DNA of 64,000 nt from JAPPHA01 sp963662815 (GTDB lineage Bacteria > Pseudomonadota > Alphaproteobacteria > Rhodobacterales > Rhodobacteraceae): assembly GCA_963662815.2 (NCBI GenBank), contig CAXXWA010000004.1:62001-126000 (forward strand), in the 5' to 3' direction. Positions within the stretch are counted from its first letter, which is position 1, and each line of letters begins with the position of its first letter. The notes below the pieces were generated by a model. It was not told where the DNA came from, made no database searches, and saw only the letters and a program-made list of their open reading frames with translations. This document shows positions 1 through 8,474 of the stretch, one piece after another. Made by a program: the position numbers and the translations under genes.

Positions 1-404
1 AGTTCGGACTGGTGCGTCTTGCCGAGGCACACCAGTCCCGCGGCTGTGGCGTTCTTCAGGACACGCGCGTCATCGGCGGGAATCCGGTTTCGAAGCAGCC
101 TGGATCCCGATTCCGTGGCGCAACCGGCGGTGTCGAACAGATCCTTCCAGGATATGGGTACGCCGTCGAGGAGGCCGAGCCGGTGTCCCGAACTGGCGCG
201 GCTGGACGCGGCGCGCGCCTCCGACATGGCGCGGTCCGGGGTCGTGCGCGCGTAGATTCTGGATCCGTCCGGGTCGCTGTCGATCGCGCGCAGGAAGTTT
301 TCGGCCAGACCGACCGGATCGACTTCGCCCCTGCCGATGCTCCTGCCAAGGTCGCAGGCACTCGCTGCCTGCCAGTCAATGTCGGTTCCCGAATCCTGTT
401 TCAT
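1..404 (-). CDS. Amidase-signature family protein, N-terminal part (runs off the window)
   Basis: The minus strand reads MKQDSGTDIDWQAA... for 134 codons until the window edge. Residues 77-94 (GLLDGVPISWKDLFDTAG) match the start of the amidase-signature fold; K87 in the WKD motif sits where the catalytic lysine of the Ser-cisSer-Lys triad is found. The Gly/Ser-rich part with the two serines is outside the window, so the substrate cannot be judged. The ATG at 404 is the first usable start; an upstream ATG on the same strand runs into a stop within three codons. Family assignment is fairly safe, amide substrate unknown. Confidence 0.8.
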   Translation of the reverse strand, partial: MKQDSGTDIDWQAASACDLGRSIGRGEVDPVGLAENFLRAIDSDPDGSRIYARTTPDRAMSEARAASSRASSGHRLGLLDGVPISWKDLFDTAGCATESGSRLLRNRIPADDARVLKNATAAGLVCLGKTHQSE

Positions 405-621
405 CTTCTCATGGATCCTTCAGCACCGTGCGTACGTGCCTCTTTTGCGGGAAACTCCTCGGTTCACAAGCGGAATTCGCGCCGGAAACGGCGATCGCGG
501 CCATTTGAGGACCGCGCGGGAAGATCCCTTGCCCGGATGGCGCGAGCGCAATAATGTCATCCCGAAGAGTGAAGGCGGCCCGGACCGCTCCCGGTTCGGC
601 CAGGTCCAGGGGAGAATTCGC

Positions 622-1380
622 ATGAGCGACGCTGCCGCGATCCAGGACCGCAACCCGGGCGCGGGGCAAGCGGATCCGGGCATGGCCCTGACCTGGCTTG
701 CCGCCGGTTACGCGGACGTTAAGGCCTCGCCGCTCCTAGCGTACTTCCAGGGATTCTCCTTCTTCGTGGCGAGCTGGATCCTGATCGGGTTCCTCTGGCT
801 CGCCGGCCTGGCCTGGATGCTGCTGCCCGCGATTGCCGGCGCCCTGCTCGTGGGACCATTTCTGGCCATTGGCCTCTACAGCGAAAGCCGGAGGCTGCAG
901 GGACGCGGCGACGGTGTCGCCGCGTCTCCGCTGCAGTTCATTCTCGTCGGGTCGATACTGATGGTGCTGCTGCTTGCGTGGTTTCGCGCGGCTGCGATCA
1001 TCTATGCGCTGTTCTTCGGGCTCAAGCCGTTTCCGGGACTGGAGGAGACCGTCTTTGTCCTGTTCCGGAGCGTCGAGGGAATTGCGCTTCTGGCAGTCGG
1101 GTCAGTCGTCGGCGGGCTTTTCGCGGCGCTGTGCTTCGCCGTTTCGGTCTTCTCCCTGCCGATGCTTGTGGACAGGGACATCGACGCCTTTACCGCCATG
1201 GGGCGGAGTTTCAGCAAGGCGGCGCACAACCCGCGCCTCACGATTGCCTGGGGAGCCTTGGTCACGGCGCTCGCAATCCTGGGTTTCGCGACGCTGATGT
1301 TCGGAATGATCCTGGTGTTTCCGGTCCTCGGTTTCGCGACCTGGCACGCCTACGACTCAATGTTCAGCGAAGCGGCCTGA
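622..1380 (+). CDS. DUF2189 family integral membrane protein
   Basis: 252 residues with about six hydrophobic segments (for example residues 42-84 and 100-135) and the layout of DUF2189 proteins: a hydrophilic N-terminus, paired membrane segments, and near the C-terminus a PMLVDRDIDAFTAMGRS stretch followed by N-P-R and two more helices. The open frame extends much further upstream, but the ATG at 622 has a purine-rich GGGGAGA ribosome site and starts the conserved part. Function of the family is not known; it is often found beside cytochrome oxidase genes, as here next to the cbb3 cluster, with which it converges. Confidence 0.75.
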   Translation: MSDAAAIQDRNPGAGQADPGMALTWLAAGYADVKASPLLAYFQGFSFFVASWILIGFLWLAGLAWMLLPAIAGALLVGPFLAIGLYSESRRLQGRGDGVAASPLQFILVGSILMVLLLAWFRAAAIIYALFFGLKPFPGLEETVFVLFRSVEGIALLAVGSVVGGLFAALCFAVSVFSLPMLVDRDIDAFTAMGRSFSKAAHNPRLTIAWGALVTALAILGFATLMFGMILVFPVLGFATWHAYDSMFSEAA

Positions 1381-1469
1381 AAGCCCCGAAACCGGAACGG
1401 CCTCTTTCCCGCCGCCGGGCGCCGGGCGCGCGCGCTGTTCCGAGGGTTCGGCGGGGCGCTTCCCGGCCG

Positions 1470-1622
1470 TCAACGGAGGGGCCGGTCGTCGTCTTCGAAG
1501 ATCCTGTAGCGGTCCCCCTCGAGGTCGTCGTACTGCCGGGTCCTCACGGTCCATACGAATGCGGCGAGCGCGGCCACGGCAAGGATCATTGCGGCCGGGA
1601 TGAGATAGAGAAGCGACGTCAT
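1470..1622 (-). CDS. ccoS: cbb3-type oxidase assembly protein CcoS
   Basis: A 50-residue protein, MTSLLYLIPAAMILAVAALA..., with one N-terminal membrane helix and then the acidic tail DDLEGDRYRIFEDDD typical of CcoS/FixS, including the conserved D-L-E-G-D-x-x-R-I-L/F pattern. CcoS is needed to load haem/copper into the CcoN subunit. It is the last gene of the minus-strand ccoNOQP...IS cluster, 29 nt after the ccoI stop, which is its usual place. Confidence 0.9.
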   Translation of the reverse strand: MTSLLYLIPAAMILAVAALAAFVWTVRTRQYDDLEGDRYRIFEDDDRPLR

Positions 1623-1651
1623 GCCTGTGCGACCTGGTTCATGCCGCTGCC

Positions 1652-3784
1652 CTATCTGAGTCGCAGCGCGTTCGCCATGACCAGCAGCGACGACGATGAC
1701 ATGAGAATGGCTGCGGCGAGCGGGGTCAGCATCCCGGCAAGGGCAAGGGGCAGCGACAGGATGTTGTAGACTGCGGCGAACGCCAGGTTCTGCGCGATGA
1801 GCCGCCGGCAGCTGCGTGCGACGTCGATGACGCGGAGGAGCGGAAGAAGGCTCTCGCCGAGAAGGATCACGTCCGCAGCATTCTGCGCCGCATCCGTGGC
1901 CGATGACGGCGACAGGGAGACATGGGCGGCGGCGAGGGCGGGCGCGTCGTTCAGGCCGTCTCCGAGCATCGCGACCCGCTTGCCGCGCTCCGCCATGGAC
2001 TGGATTTGCGCGAGTTTCTCCTCCGGGCTCCTGCCGGCATCCCAGTCGGCGATGCCGGCCTTCCCGGCAACCGCGGCGACGGCCGAGGGCGTGTCTCCCG
2101 AGAGGATGAGCGGCCGGAGTCCGCGTCTGCGGAGTCCTTCGACAGTTTCCGCGAAACCCGGCCGGACGGCCTGGGAGAACCCGAACCGCACCGGCCGCGC
2201 GCCGGGCGCCGCGTACCAGATTTCAGCGAGCCCGTCGTCCGGCCCCTCGCGATCGCCGCCGACGAACGCGGCCGAACCGAGCCGTTCCCCGTCTTCCGTC
2301 TCAAGACCCCGTCCCGGAAATTCCGCTACACCGGGAAGCGGGTTCCGGCGAATGGCGCGGGAAAGCGCCACGCAGAGCGGATGGCGGCTGCTAGCGGCGA
2401 TGGCGCCCGCCCGCCCGGAGATCCGCGCGTCCGGACAGGAGTCCAGCACGAGTTCCTGCCCGGTCAGGGTTCCTGTCTTGTCGAGGACGATGTCCGTGGC
2501 TTCCGCGAGGCGTTCGAGCGCACCGCCGTCCCTGACGATGATGCCATCCGCGAGAAGGCGGTTGCCGGCCCGCGTCACCACCGCGGGCGTAGCAAGGCCG
2601 GCGGCGCAGGGGCATGTGACAACCAGAACCGCAACCGCGATCATGACGGCCTCGGACACCTGCGCGTCGAGAAGAAGAAGCCAGCCGAGGAATCCGGCTG
2701 CGGCGGCACCGGTGACGAACGGCCCGTAGCCCCGTGCAAACCTGTCGGCGAGCAGCTGCTGACGTCCCCGGTGCGACCCGGCCCGGTCTGCGAGGTCGGC
2801 GATATGCGCAAGGCGCGAGGCGGCGCCTGCCGCCGTCACGCGCGCGCGGAGCGCGGCGCCGGCATTCGCGCTCCCACCGGTCAGCGCATCGCCCGCGCGA
2901 AGGAACCGCGGCCGGGACTCTCCCGTTATCGCGCTCTCGTCGACTTCTCCGTGATCTGAAAGCAGGACGGCGTCCGCGGGAATGCGCGCGCCCAGGGGCA
3001 CATGGACGAGGTCGCCCGGCCCGAGCGCGGATGCGGCGATCTCGACGGTGCTTCCGTCCTCCCGGATCAGAAACGCATTCCCCTCCGTCAGCGCTCTCAG
3101 ATTGTCGGCCGCGCTCCGTGATCGCCTCCGGAGAAACTGGTCGAGAATCCTGCCGAGAAGCAGAAAGAAGGTCAGCGAGACGGCGGCGTCGAAATACGTG
3201 TGATCGGCGCCGTGAAGGGTCTCGCGGAGGCTCGCGGCGAAGGTTGCCAGGATGGCGATCGAGATCGGAACGTCCATGGTCATGCGTCCGTTCCTGACGG
3301 CGGCGATCGCTGGCAGGTGGAAAACGGAGGCTGAATAGACCACGACCGGCGCCGCGACCGCGGCGGACGCCCAGTGGAACAGGCTTCGCGTGTCGGCTCC
3401 CATGTCCGTTGCCAGCCCGGCCCAAACGGATATCGAGAACAGCATGATGTTCATCAGTCCGAATCCCGCGACTGCGAGCGGGACCAGAAGGCTAGCTTCC
3501 CGGCTCGCCTCTTCCTCCGCCTCGGGGAAAGGGTGGATCCGGTAGCCGAGTTCCGCGACGGTCTCGAACACCTGCTCCGGCCCGGTGACGGCCCGGTCGA
3601 TTTCGATATTGAGGCGCCGCGTCGTCGCGTTGACGCGCGCCGATGCAACGCCGCCCAGGCGCGCAAGCGACCGTTCGATGGCGAGCGCGCATTGCCCGCA
3701 CTTCATTCCGTCGATCGTGCAGGTCAGGCTGTGCAGCCCGGAAGCCGTCTTCCTGAGATGGGGTGCCGGCGAAGGCAGGGTCAC
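1652..3784 (-). CDS. ccoI: Copper-translocating P1B-type ATPase CcoI/FixI
   Basis: 710 residues. An N-terminal heavy-metal domain has C29-G-Q-C32; the membrane copper site is C391-P-C393 in VTCPCAAGLATP; the phosphorylated aspartate is D435 in DKTGT; an HP motif (SSRHPL) and GDGLNDAP complete a P1B ATPase. Position in the cbb3 cluster identifies it as CcoI, which exports Cu to the periplasmic side for maturation of the CcoN binuclear centre, rather than the detoxifying CopA. Start is GTG at 3784, overlapping the stop of the preceding microprotein gene in a GTGA motif, so translation of the two is probably coupled. Confidence 0.93.
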   Translation of the reverse strand: MTLPSPAPHLRKTASGLHSLTCTIDGMKCGQCALAIERSLARLGGVASARVNATTRRLNIEIDRAVTGPEQVFETVAELGYRIHPFPEAEEEASREASLLVPLAVAGFGLMNIMLFSISVWAGLATDMGADTRSLFHWASAAVAAPVVVYSASVFHLPAIAAVRNGRMTMDVPISIAILATFAASLRETLHGADHTYFDAAVSLTFFLLLGRILDQFLRRRSRSAADNLRALTEGNAFLIREDGSTVEIAASALGPGDLVHVPLGARIPADAVLLSDHGEVDESAITGESRPRFLRAGDALTGGSANAGAALRARVTAAGAASRLAHIADLADRAGSHRGRQQLLADRFARGYGPFVTGAAAAGFLGWLLLLDAQVSEAVMIAVAVLVVTCPCAAGLATPAVVTRAGNRLLADGIIVRDGGALERLAEATDIVLDKTGTLTGQELVLDSCPDARISGRAGAIAASSRHPLCVALSRAIRRNPLPGVAEFPGRGLETEDGERLGSAAFVGGDREGPDDGLAEIWYAAPGARPVRFGFSQAVRPGFAETVEGLRRRGLRPLILSGDTPSAVAAVAGKAGIADWDAGRSPEEKLAQIQSMAERGKRVAMLGDGLNDAPALAAAHVSLSPSSATDAAQNAADVILLGESLLPLLRVIDVARSCRRLIAQNLAFAAVYNILSLPLALAGMLTPLAAAILMSSSSLLVMANALRLR

Positions 3785-3951
3785 CGCGCCGGTTGCAGGC
3801 TGCCGGCGTCGACTTCCTGGTTGCCGTACCAGGCGTCGACCGCGACCATGACATGCATGAGCTTGAACAGCAGATATGCGGCGAGGACGGCGAGAATGAG
3901 CGCGTACATTGCGTTCCGGAAACGCCGGTCCCGGCCCGTTTTCTCAGGCAC
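3781..3951 (-). CDS. 56-residue single-pass membrane protein in the ccoH position
   Basis: A short frame lies exactly between ccoP (2 nt gap) and ccoI (GTGA overlap). It reads (V)PEKTGRDRRFRNAMYALIL... : a basic N-terminus, a hydrophobic helix from about residue 15 to 37 containing KLMHVMVAV, then a short tail DAWYGNQEVDAGSLQPAR. An internal ATG would give 42 residues. The gene fills the slot where ccoG and ccoH (FixH, about 150 residues) normally sit, but I see no FixH sequence features. The tight packing argues that it is translated. Function unknown; a minimal CcoH stand-in or a CcoP/CcoI helper is inference only. Confidence 0.6.
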   Translation of the reverse strand: MPEKTGRDRRFRNAMYALILAVLAAYLLFKLMHVMVAVDAWYGNQEVDAGSLQPAR

Positions 3952-3953
3952 GG

Positions 3954-4802
3954 CTAGCGACCGCGGACGTAGAGCGCCAGCTTGCGAAGGTCGACTTCAT
4001 CGAGGCGGTCGTCCCAGGCGGGCATGACGCCCATCCGCCCGCTCCAGAGGACATCGAGGACCGAATCCCGGTTGCGGCCGTAGATCCAGCTGTCGTCGGA
4101 AAGCGCCGGTGCGCCGTTTGCGAGGCCGCCCGCCCCCGCCTCGCCGTGGCACGAGACGCACTGTTCCGAAAAGATCGCGGCTCCGGCCTGCGCCGCCTCC
4201 GAATCGTGGAACTGGCCTGATATCGCCAGCACGTACTCCGTGACCGAAACGATATCGTCCCAGGGAAGGAGCCCGTCGCGGCCGTAGGCAGGCATTTCGG
4301 CGAACCGGGTTTCCTCGTGATCCGCGTTGATGCCGTATCGAAGCGTCGCGAGAATGCCGGCGAGATCGTTCGGCCAGAGCCAGTCCGCGTCCGTCAGATT
4401 CGGAAACCCTTCCTGCCCGGCCAGGTCGCGCCCGTGGCACATGGCGCAGTTTTCGTTGAAGAGCGCTGCGGCCCCGAGGTTGGCGTACTGCGGTCCGACC
4501 GCCTCCGCGAGATCCTCCGGCGCCGCGGCGAGCAGCTCCGAGTTCGCCTGCCTGCGCAGCACGTCCGCTTCGGCGACTTGCAAGAGGACCGCCTCGCGGG
4601 ATGAATGGCCGAAGAGACCGCGCGTGTAGTCTGTCACGTACGGGAAGGCCGGCAACAGGACCCAGCACGCTGCGCTGAACAGCAGGCTCAGGGCAAAGAA
4701 CCAGAAGACCGGGCGCGGAACCGGCGTGTCGAGTTCGCGGATGCCGTCCCACTCATGGCCGGTCGTGTTCCGTCCGGTGACGCTGTCATGCTCTACCGGC
4801 AG
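3954..4802 (-). CDS. ccoP: cbb3 oxidase dihaem subunit CcoP
   Basis: The protein begins with the family's TGxxTTGHEWDGIxELDTPxPR signature, has one membrane helix (PVFWFFALSLLFSAACWVLL), and two c-type haem sites, CAMCH and CVSCH, each followed by a later Met ligand region. It passes electrons from cytochrome c to CcoO/CcoN. No ATG or GTG precedes the conserved start in frame at a normal distance. A CTG at 4802 follows an AGGAGG seven bases away and gives 282 residues; the nearest alternative is GTG at 4829, inside ccoQ. The start is therefore uncertain by about ten residues. Confidence 0.92.
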   Translation of the reverse strand: MPVEHDSVTGRNTTGHEWDGIRELDTPVPRPVFWFFALSLLFSAACWVLLPAFPYVTDYTRGLFGHSSREAVLLQVAEADVLRRQANSELLAAAPEDLAEAVGPQYANLGAAALFNENCAMCHGRDLAGQEGFPNLTDADWLWPNDLAGILATLRYGINADHEETRFAEMPAYGRDGLLPWDDIVSVTEYVLAISGQFHDSEAAQAGAAIFSEQCVSCHGEAGAGGLANGAPALSDDSWIYGRNRDSVLDVLWSGRMGVMPAWDDRLDEVDLRKLALYVRGR

Positions 4803-4957
4803 GGCGTGTCCTCCTCTTCCAGCGGCCACTTCGAGGCATCCTCGTAGCGCCGCCGCCGCGAGGGCCAGTAGGTCCAGAAAACGGCCGCAACGAAAAAGAC
4901 GAGGATATAGATCGCGCCCCAGCTTTTCGCGAAGACAAGAACAGCGTCGTACGTCAC
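4793..4957 (-). CDS. ccoQ: cbb3 oxidase small subunit CcoQ
   Basis: 54 residues: MTYDAVLVFAKSWGAIYILV... one membrane helix, then the FWTYWPSRRRRYEDAS stretch and an acidic tail EEED, as in CcoQ/FixQ, which stabilises the cbb3 complex. The GTG start at 4957 overlaps the ccoO stop as GTGA, and the stop lies within the 5' end of ccoP. Confidence 0.88.
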   Translation of the reverse strand: MTYDAVLVFAKSWGAIYILVFFVAAVFWTYWPSRRRRYEDASKWPLEEEDTPCR

Positions 4958-5685
4958 CGGACCACGTCCTCCTGTTCCAGGGCGGTGAAGTCCACGAGGG
5001 TGCCGAGCATCTGCAGATAGGCAACGAGTGCGTCCATTTCCGTGAGCCTGCCGGGATCGCCGTCGAAGTCGCGTATGTTCACGTTTGCGCCGTAGCGCTC
5101 CTCGAGTTCGGCCTCGAACTCCGCATCCGCATCTGCCTGGCTGTAGGCATCCCGTTCGGCATTCGCGATCTGTTCCGCGCTGTAGGGCACTCCCGTGATC
5201 GCAAGCGCCCGCAGCGACGCTGGCAGGCGGGACGCCGCCAGAAGCGTCTCCGAAAGGAACGGATAACCCGGCATGATCGAACCTTCGACAATCTCGCGCG
5301 GCGTTTCGAGATGCGCAACATGCCAGTCGTCGGAGTACTTCCCGCCGACACGCGCCAGATCGGGACCCGTGCGCTTGGACCCCCAGAGGAACGGGTGGTC
5401 GTACATGCTCTCTGCCGCGAGGCTGAAATGGCCGTACCTGTCCACGTCGGACCGCAGCGTGCGGATCATCTGGCTGTGGCAGGCGTAACAGCCCTCGCGC
5501 ACGTAGATGTCGCGTCCGGCCAGTTCCAGCGGCGTGTAGGGCCGCATGCCTTCCACCTCTTCCACGGTGTTCTCGATGGTGAAGAGCGGCGCGATCTCGA
5601 CGATGCCGCCGATCGACGCGACAAACAGGATCATCGCCGTGAAGGCGATCGAGTGGCGCTCCAGTTTCTGGTGGCGGGCCGACAT
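4954..5685 (-). CDS. ccoO: cbb3 oxidase monohaem subunit CcoO
   Basis: 243 residues. An N-terminal membrane anchor (SIAFTAMILFVASIGGIVEI) is followed by the YTPLELAGRDIYVREGCYACHSQMIRTL region with the CYACH haem c site and by the VDRYGHFSLAAE and KRTGPDLARVGGKYSDDWH blocks that are diagnostic for CcoO/FixO. It lies 6 nt after ccoN and overlaps ccoQ, as in the standard ccoNOQP order. Confidence 0.95.
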   Translation of the reverse strand: MSARHQKLERHSIAFTAMILFVASIGGIVEIAPLFTIENTVEEVEGMRPYTPLELAGRDIYVREGCYACHSQMIRTLRSDVDRYGHFSLAAESMYDHPFLWGSKRTGPDLARVGGKYSDDWHVAHLETPREIVEGSIMPGYPFLSETLLAASRLPASLRALAITGVPYSAEQIANAERDAYSQADADAEFEAELEERYGANVNIRDFDGDPGRLTEMDALVAYLQMLGTLVDFTALEQEDVVR

Positions 5686-5691
5686 TCCGGT

Positions 5692-7293
5692 CTACTCCGC
5701 CGGCACCGCCGCGGGGGTTCCGGAAGCCGTTCTGGAGCCCTGGACCGTCATGTAGATGTTGTAGGCGCCTATGACGGCGCCCGCGAGGTAAAGGATCCCG
5801 CCGAGCGCGCGCAGCCAGTAGTACGGCTTCATGGCTTCGACGGTGTCGATGAAGGCAAAAGCGAGGTTCCCGTTCTCGTCGTAGGCCTGCCACATGAGTG
5901 CCTGGGTGATGCCGCTGTTCCACATGGCGCCCACGTAGATCAGCGTTCCGGCGAGTGCGAGCCAGAAGTGCCATGCCTCCAAGCGGAGCGAATAGGTGCC
6001 TTCGCGCTTCCAGATCCAGGGCACCAGCTTGTACATTGCGCCGAAAGAGATGAAGGCGACCCATCCGAGCGCGCCGGCATGGACATGCCCGACCGTCCAG
6101 TCGGTATAGTGGCTGAGCGCGTTGACCGGCTTTATGGACATGAAGGAGCCCTCGAAAGTCGACAGGGCGTAGAACAGAACGGCGACCATCATGAAACGAA
6201 CCGCGGGATCGGTGCGCACCTTGTCCCAGGCCCCGTTCAAGGTGAACAGCCCGTTGAACACGGCCGCCCAGCTCGGGACCAGCAGGACGACCGACATCGT
6301 CATTCCGAGAACCTGGACCCACTCCGGCAGAGCCGTGTAATGGAGGTGGTGCGATCCTGCCCAGAGGTAGAAGAAGGTGATCCCCCAGAAGCCGACAATC
6401 GACATGCGGTAGGAATAGACCGGCCGCCCGGCCGCCTTCGGAAGGAAGTAGTACAGCATGCCGAGGAAGCCCGCAGTCAGCAGGAACCCGACGGCGTTGT
6501 GGCCGTACCACCATTGAGTCATGGCGTCCTGGACGCCTGCGAACAGGGAATAGCTCTTCGCCGTCTCGATCGAAACCGGGATGGAGAGGCTGTTGACCAC
6601 ATGCAGCATCGCGACGACGACGATGAATGCCAGGTAGTACCAGTTGGCGACATAGATGTGCGGCTCGGCGCGGCGGGCCAGCGTCCGCAGGAAGGTCGCG
6701 AGGTACGCGACCCAGGTGATGGTCAGAAGCAGGTCCGCGTACCATTCGGGTTCGGCGTATTCGCGCGACTGCGTGATGCCGAGCGGATAACCGGTGACCG
6801 CGAGCAGGACGAAAAGGTTGTAGAACACGACTACGAGGAGCGGCAGGGACTCGCCGGCAAGCCGCGCCCTGGAAGTGCGCTGGACGACGTAGAATGACGT
6901 CGCCATGAGCGCGTTGCCGCCGAAGCCGAGAATGACCGCGGTCGTGTGAACCGGCCGCAGGCGCCCGTAGTTCGTCCAGGGCATGTCGCCGTTCAGCGCC
7001 GGCGCGGCCATTTGCAGGGCCAGGACGACGCCGACGAGGAAACCGATTGCTGCCCAGGCGACGGCGGCGATCACGCCGACCTTGATGACGCCGTCGTTGT
7101 ACTCGAGCGGCCTGTCCGGGTCATCCCGCGCGTTTTCGTAGAGGTACTTCGCGCCCCAGAAGGAGCAGATGGCAATGAGCCAGCCGTGGAGCGCATATCC
7201 CGGCGCCTTGGCGAATCCGGCAATGGCGACTCCAAGTCCGAGGAATCCTATTATTGCAATCCAGGCGGCCAGCCTCTCGAAGGTCACTGCCAT
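5692..7293 (-). CDS. ccoN: cbb3-type cytochrome c oxidase catalytic subunit CcoN
   Basis: About 533 residues with some twelve membrane helices. Haem-copper oxidase motifs are visible: the WWYGHNAVGF block with a CuB/haem ligand His, the SHHLHYTALP pair of CuB histidines, and the VGHVHAGALGW haem ligands. This is the O2-reducing, proton-pumping subunit of the high-affinity cbb3 oxidase used at low oxygen. ATG at 7293 (MAVTFERL) is preferred; the frame also allows MARKAGQG... at 7323. The cluster runs toward ccoS on the minus strand. Confidence 0.95.
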   Translation of the reverse strand: MAVTFERLAAWIAIIGFLGLGVAIAGFAKAPGYALHGWLIAICSFWGAKYLYENARDDPDRPLEYNDGVIKVGVIAAVAWAAIGFLVGVVLALQMAAPALNGDMPWTNYGRLRPVHTTAVILGFGGNALMATSFYVVQRTSRARLAGESLPLLVVVFYNLFVLLAVTGYPLGITQSREYAEPEWYADLLLTITWVAYLATFLRTLARRAEPHIYVANWYYLAFIVVVAMLHVVNSLSIPVSIETAKSYSLFAGVQDAMTQWWYGHNAVGFLLTAGFLGMLYYFLPKAAGRPVYSYRMSIVGFWGITFFYLWAGSHHLHYTALPEWVQVLGMTMSVVLLVPSWAAVFNGLFTLNGAWDKVRTDPAVRFMMVAVLFYALSTFEGSFMSIKPVNALSHYTDWTVGHVHAGALGWVAFISFGAMYKLVPWIWKREGTYSLRLEAWHFWLALAGTLIYVGAMWNSGITQALMWQAYDENGNLAFAFIDTVEAMKPYYWLRALGGILYLAGAVIGAYNIYMTVQGSRTASGTPAAVPAE

Positions 7294-7555
7294 GGGTACG
7301 CCCTGCCCCGCTTTGCGCGCCAATTTCGCCGACGCCCTGGCCCCCGTCAGTGCGGCAGTCCCAGGGGAGTTGATGCGATCATGCCGACTTATGTCCTGTC
7401 AGTCCAGATGTTCCGGCAGACAAATCCGGATTCTCCGGAGCGGGGAAGGAGATTGCCGTGACCCGGGCAGGTTCCGGAGAATCGCCCCGGCGCGAAGGCC
7501 CGGATCATGGCGCATTCCGTGCGCGACCGCCGGCTTGCGGACGGCAGCGGCGGCT

Positions 7556-8392
7556 TCAGGCTTCGTCCGGTTTCAGTCCGAGGGCCGTTAGTTCCGCCAC
7601 GAGTTCCGACTTAGGTCGCGCAAGATCGTCGATCACGGAAAAATGATTCCGTCCCGCCACGTAGCGCGCGGCGACGTTTCCGTTCGCCCAGGCTTCGCAG
7701 GCTAGCCGCGTCTGTCGCAGGAACTCGGGCCGCTCCTCGGTGCCGACCCAGAAGGTGACGGGGACATCGACCGCGCGGCGGTTGAGCGCGGGGCTCTCGC
7801 GGCCCGCTTCGGCGGCGGTCAGCCCGAGCGACCGGTTCATTTCCGTATGGAGGAGCGGCCGCAGATCGTAGATTCCGCTAACCGGTACGATGCGTCCGAG
7901 CCGGTTCGCCACGTTGCCAGGAAGGGGGCTGACCTCGCATAGCATGCGCGTCACCAGCTGCGCACCGGCTGAATGCCCGACAAGGTGGACCGGTCCCGGC
8001 CCGCCGCGGGCCGCGGCCACGGAAACGGCCTGCGCGATCTCTCGGGCGATACCGGATATTCTGGCGTCCGGCGCCAGGGTGTAGCTCGGCATGGCGACGT
8101 TCCAGCCTCCGGCGATCACGCCGCCGGCAAGGTGCGACCAGAAGGACTTGTCCAGCCGCATCCAGTATCCTCCGTGCACGAACACGACGGTGCCCGTCGG
8201 GACGCCCGCACAGCGAAAGAGATCCAGGCGGTTGCGAGGTCCCGGTCCGTAGGCGATGTCGAGTTCGGCCAGGCCCTGACCGAGCATGCGGCTTCGGAAC
8301 GCCCGCGCGGCCTGCGCCCAGCGCTCGGGGAGCCGTTCGGCTCCGGGGACGCGTCCGGCGTTGTCGAAGGCGTCGTTCCAGTCGATCGTCAC
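7556..8392 (-). CDS. Alpha/beta hydrolase, arylformamidase (KynB-like) type
   Basis: 278 residues. The oxyanion motif HGGYW and the nucleophile elbow GHSAG are clear, as are a late acidic residue after VTFWVG and the catalytic His in GRNHFSVIDDL. The overall order fits the eukaryote-type kynurenine formamidase/arylformamidase branch of alpha/beta hydrolases, which cleaves N-formylkynurenine or related small amides and esters. No other tryptophan-degradation genes are near, so the physiological substrate is open. Start is GTG at 8392. It is followed on the same strand by no gene, and about 80 nt separate it from the rhomboid gene. Confidence 0.75.
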   Translation of the reverse strand: MTIDWNDAFDNAGRVPGAERLPERWAQAARAFRSRMLGQGLAELDIAYGPGPRNRLDLFRCAGVPTGTVVFVHGGYWMRLDKSFWSHLAGGVIAGGWNVAMPSYTLAPDARISGIAREIAQAVSVAAARGGPGPVHLVGHSAGAQLVTRMLCEVSPLPGNVANRLGRIVPVSGIYDLRPLLHTEMNRSLGLTAAEAGRESPALNRRAVDVPVTFWVGTEERPEFLRQTRLACEAWANGNVAARYVAGRNHFSVIDDLARPKSELVAELTALGLKPDEA

Positions 8393-8474
8393 GGGGGTTC
8401 CGCCATTCGTCCGGTCCGCCGTCCTTGTCCGGCTTCCGGCAGCCCGCCGTCAATGGAGCCCACCTTAAACCGCG

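Noticed and set aside
4726..6897. A 723-codon open frame on the plus strand across ccoP/O/N
   Set aside because: It is antisense to well-supported oxidase genes, rich in R/G/H and without any family features; a high-G+C shadow.
7370..7382. FNR-like box TTGATGCGATCAT upstream of ccoN
   Set aside because: The spacer is 3 nt instead of 4 and the right half is imperfect; not enough to call an anaerobox although FNR control of ccoN would be expected.
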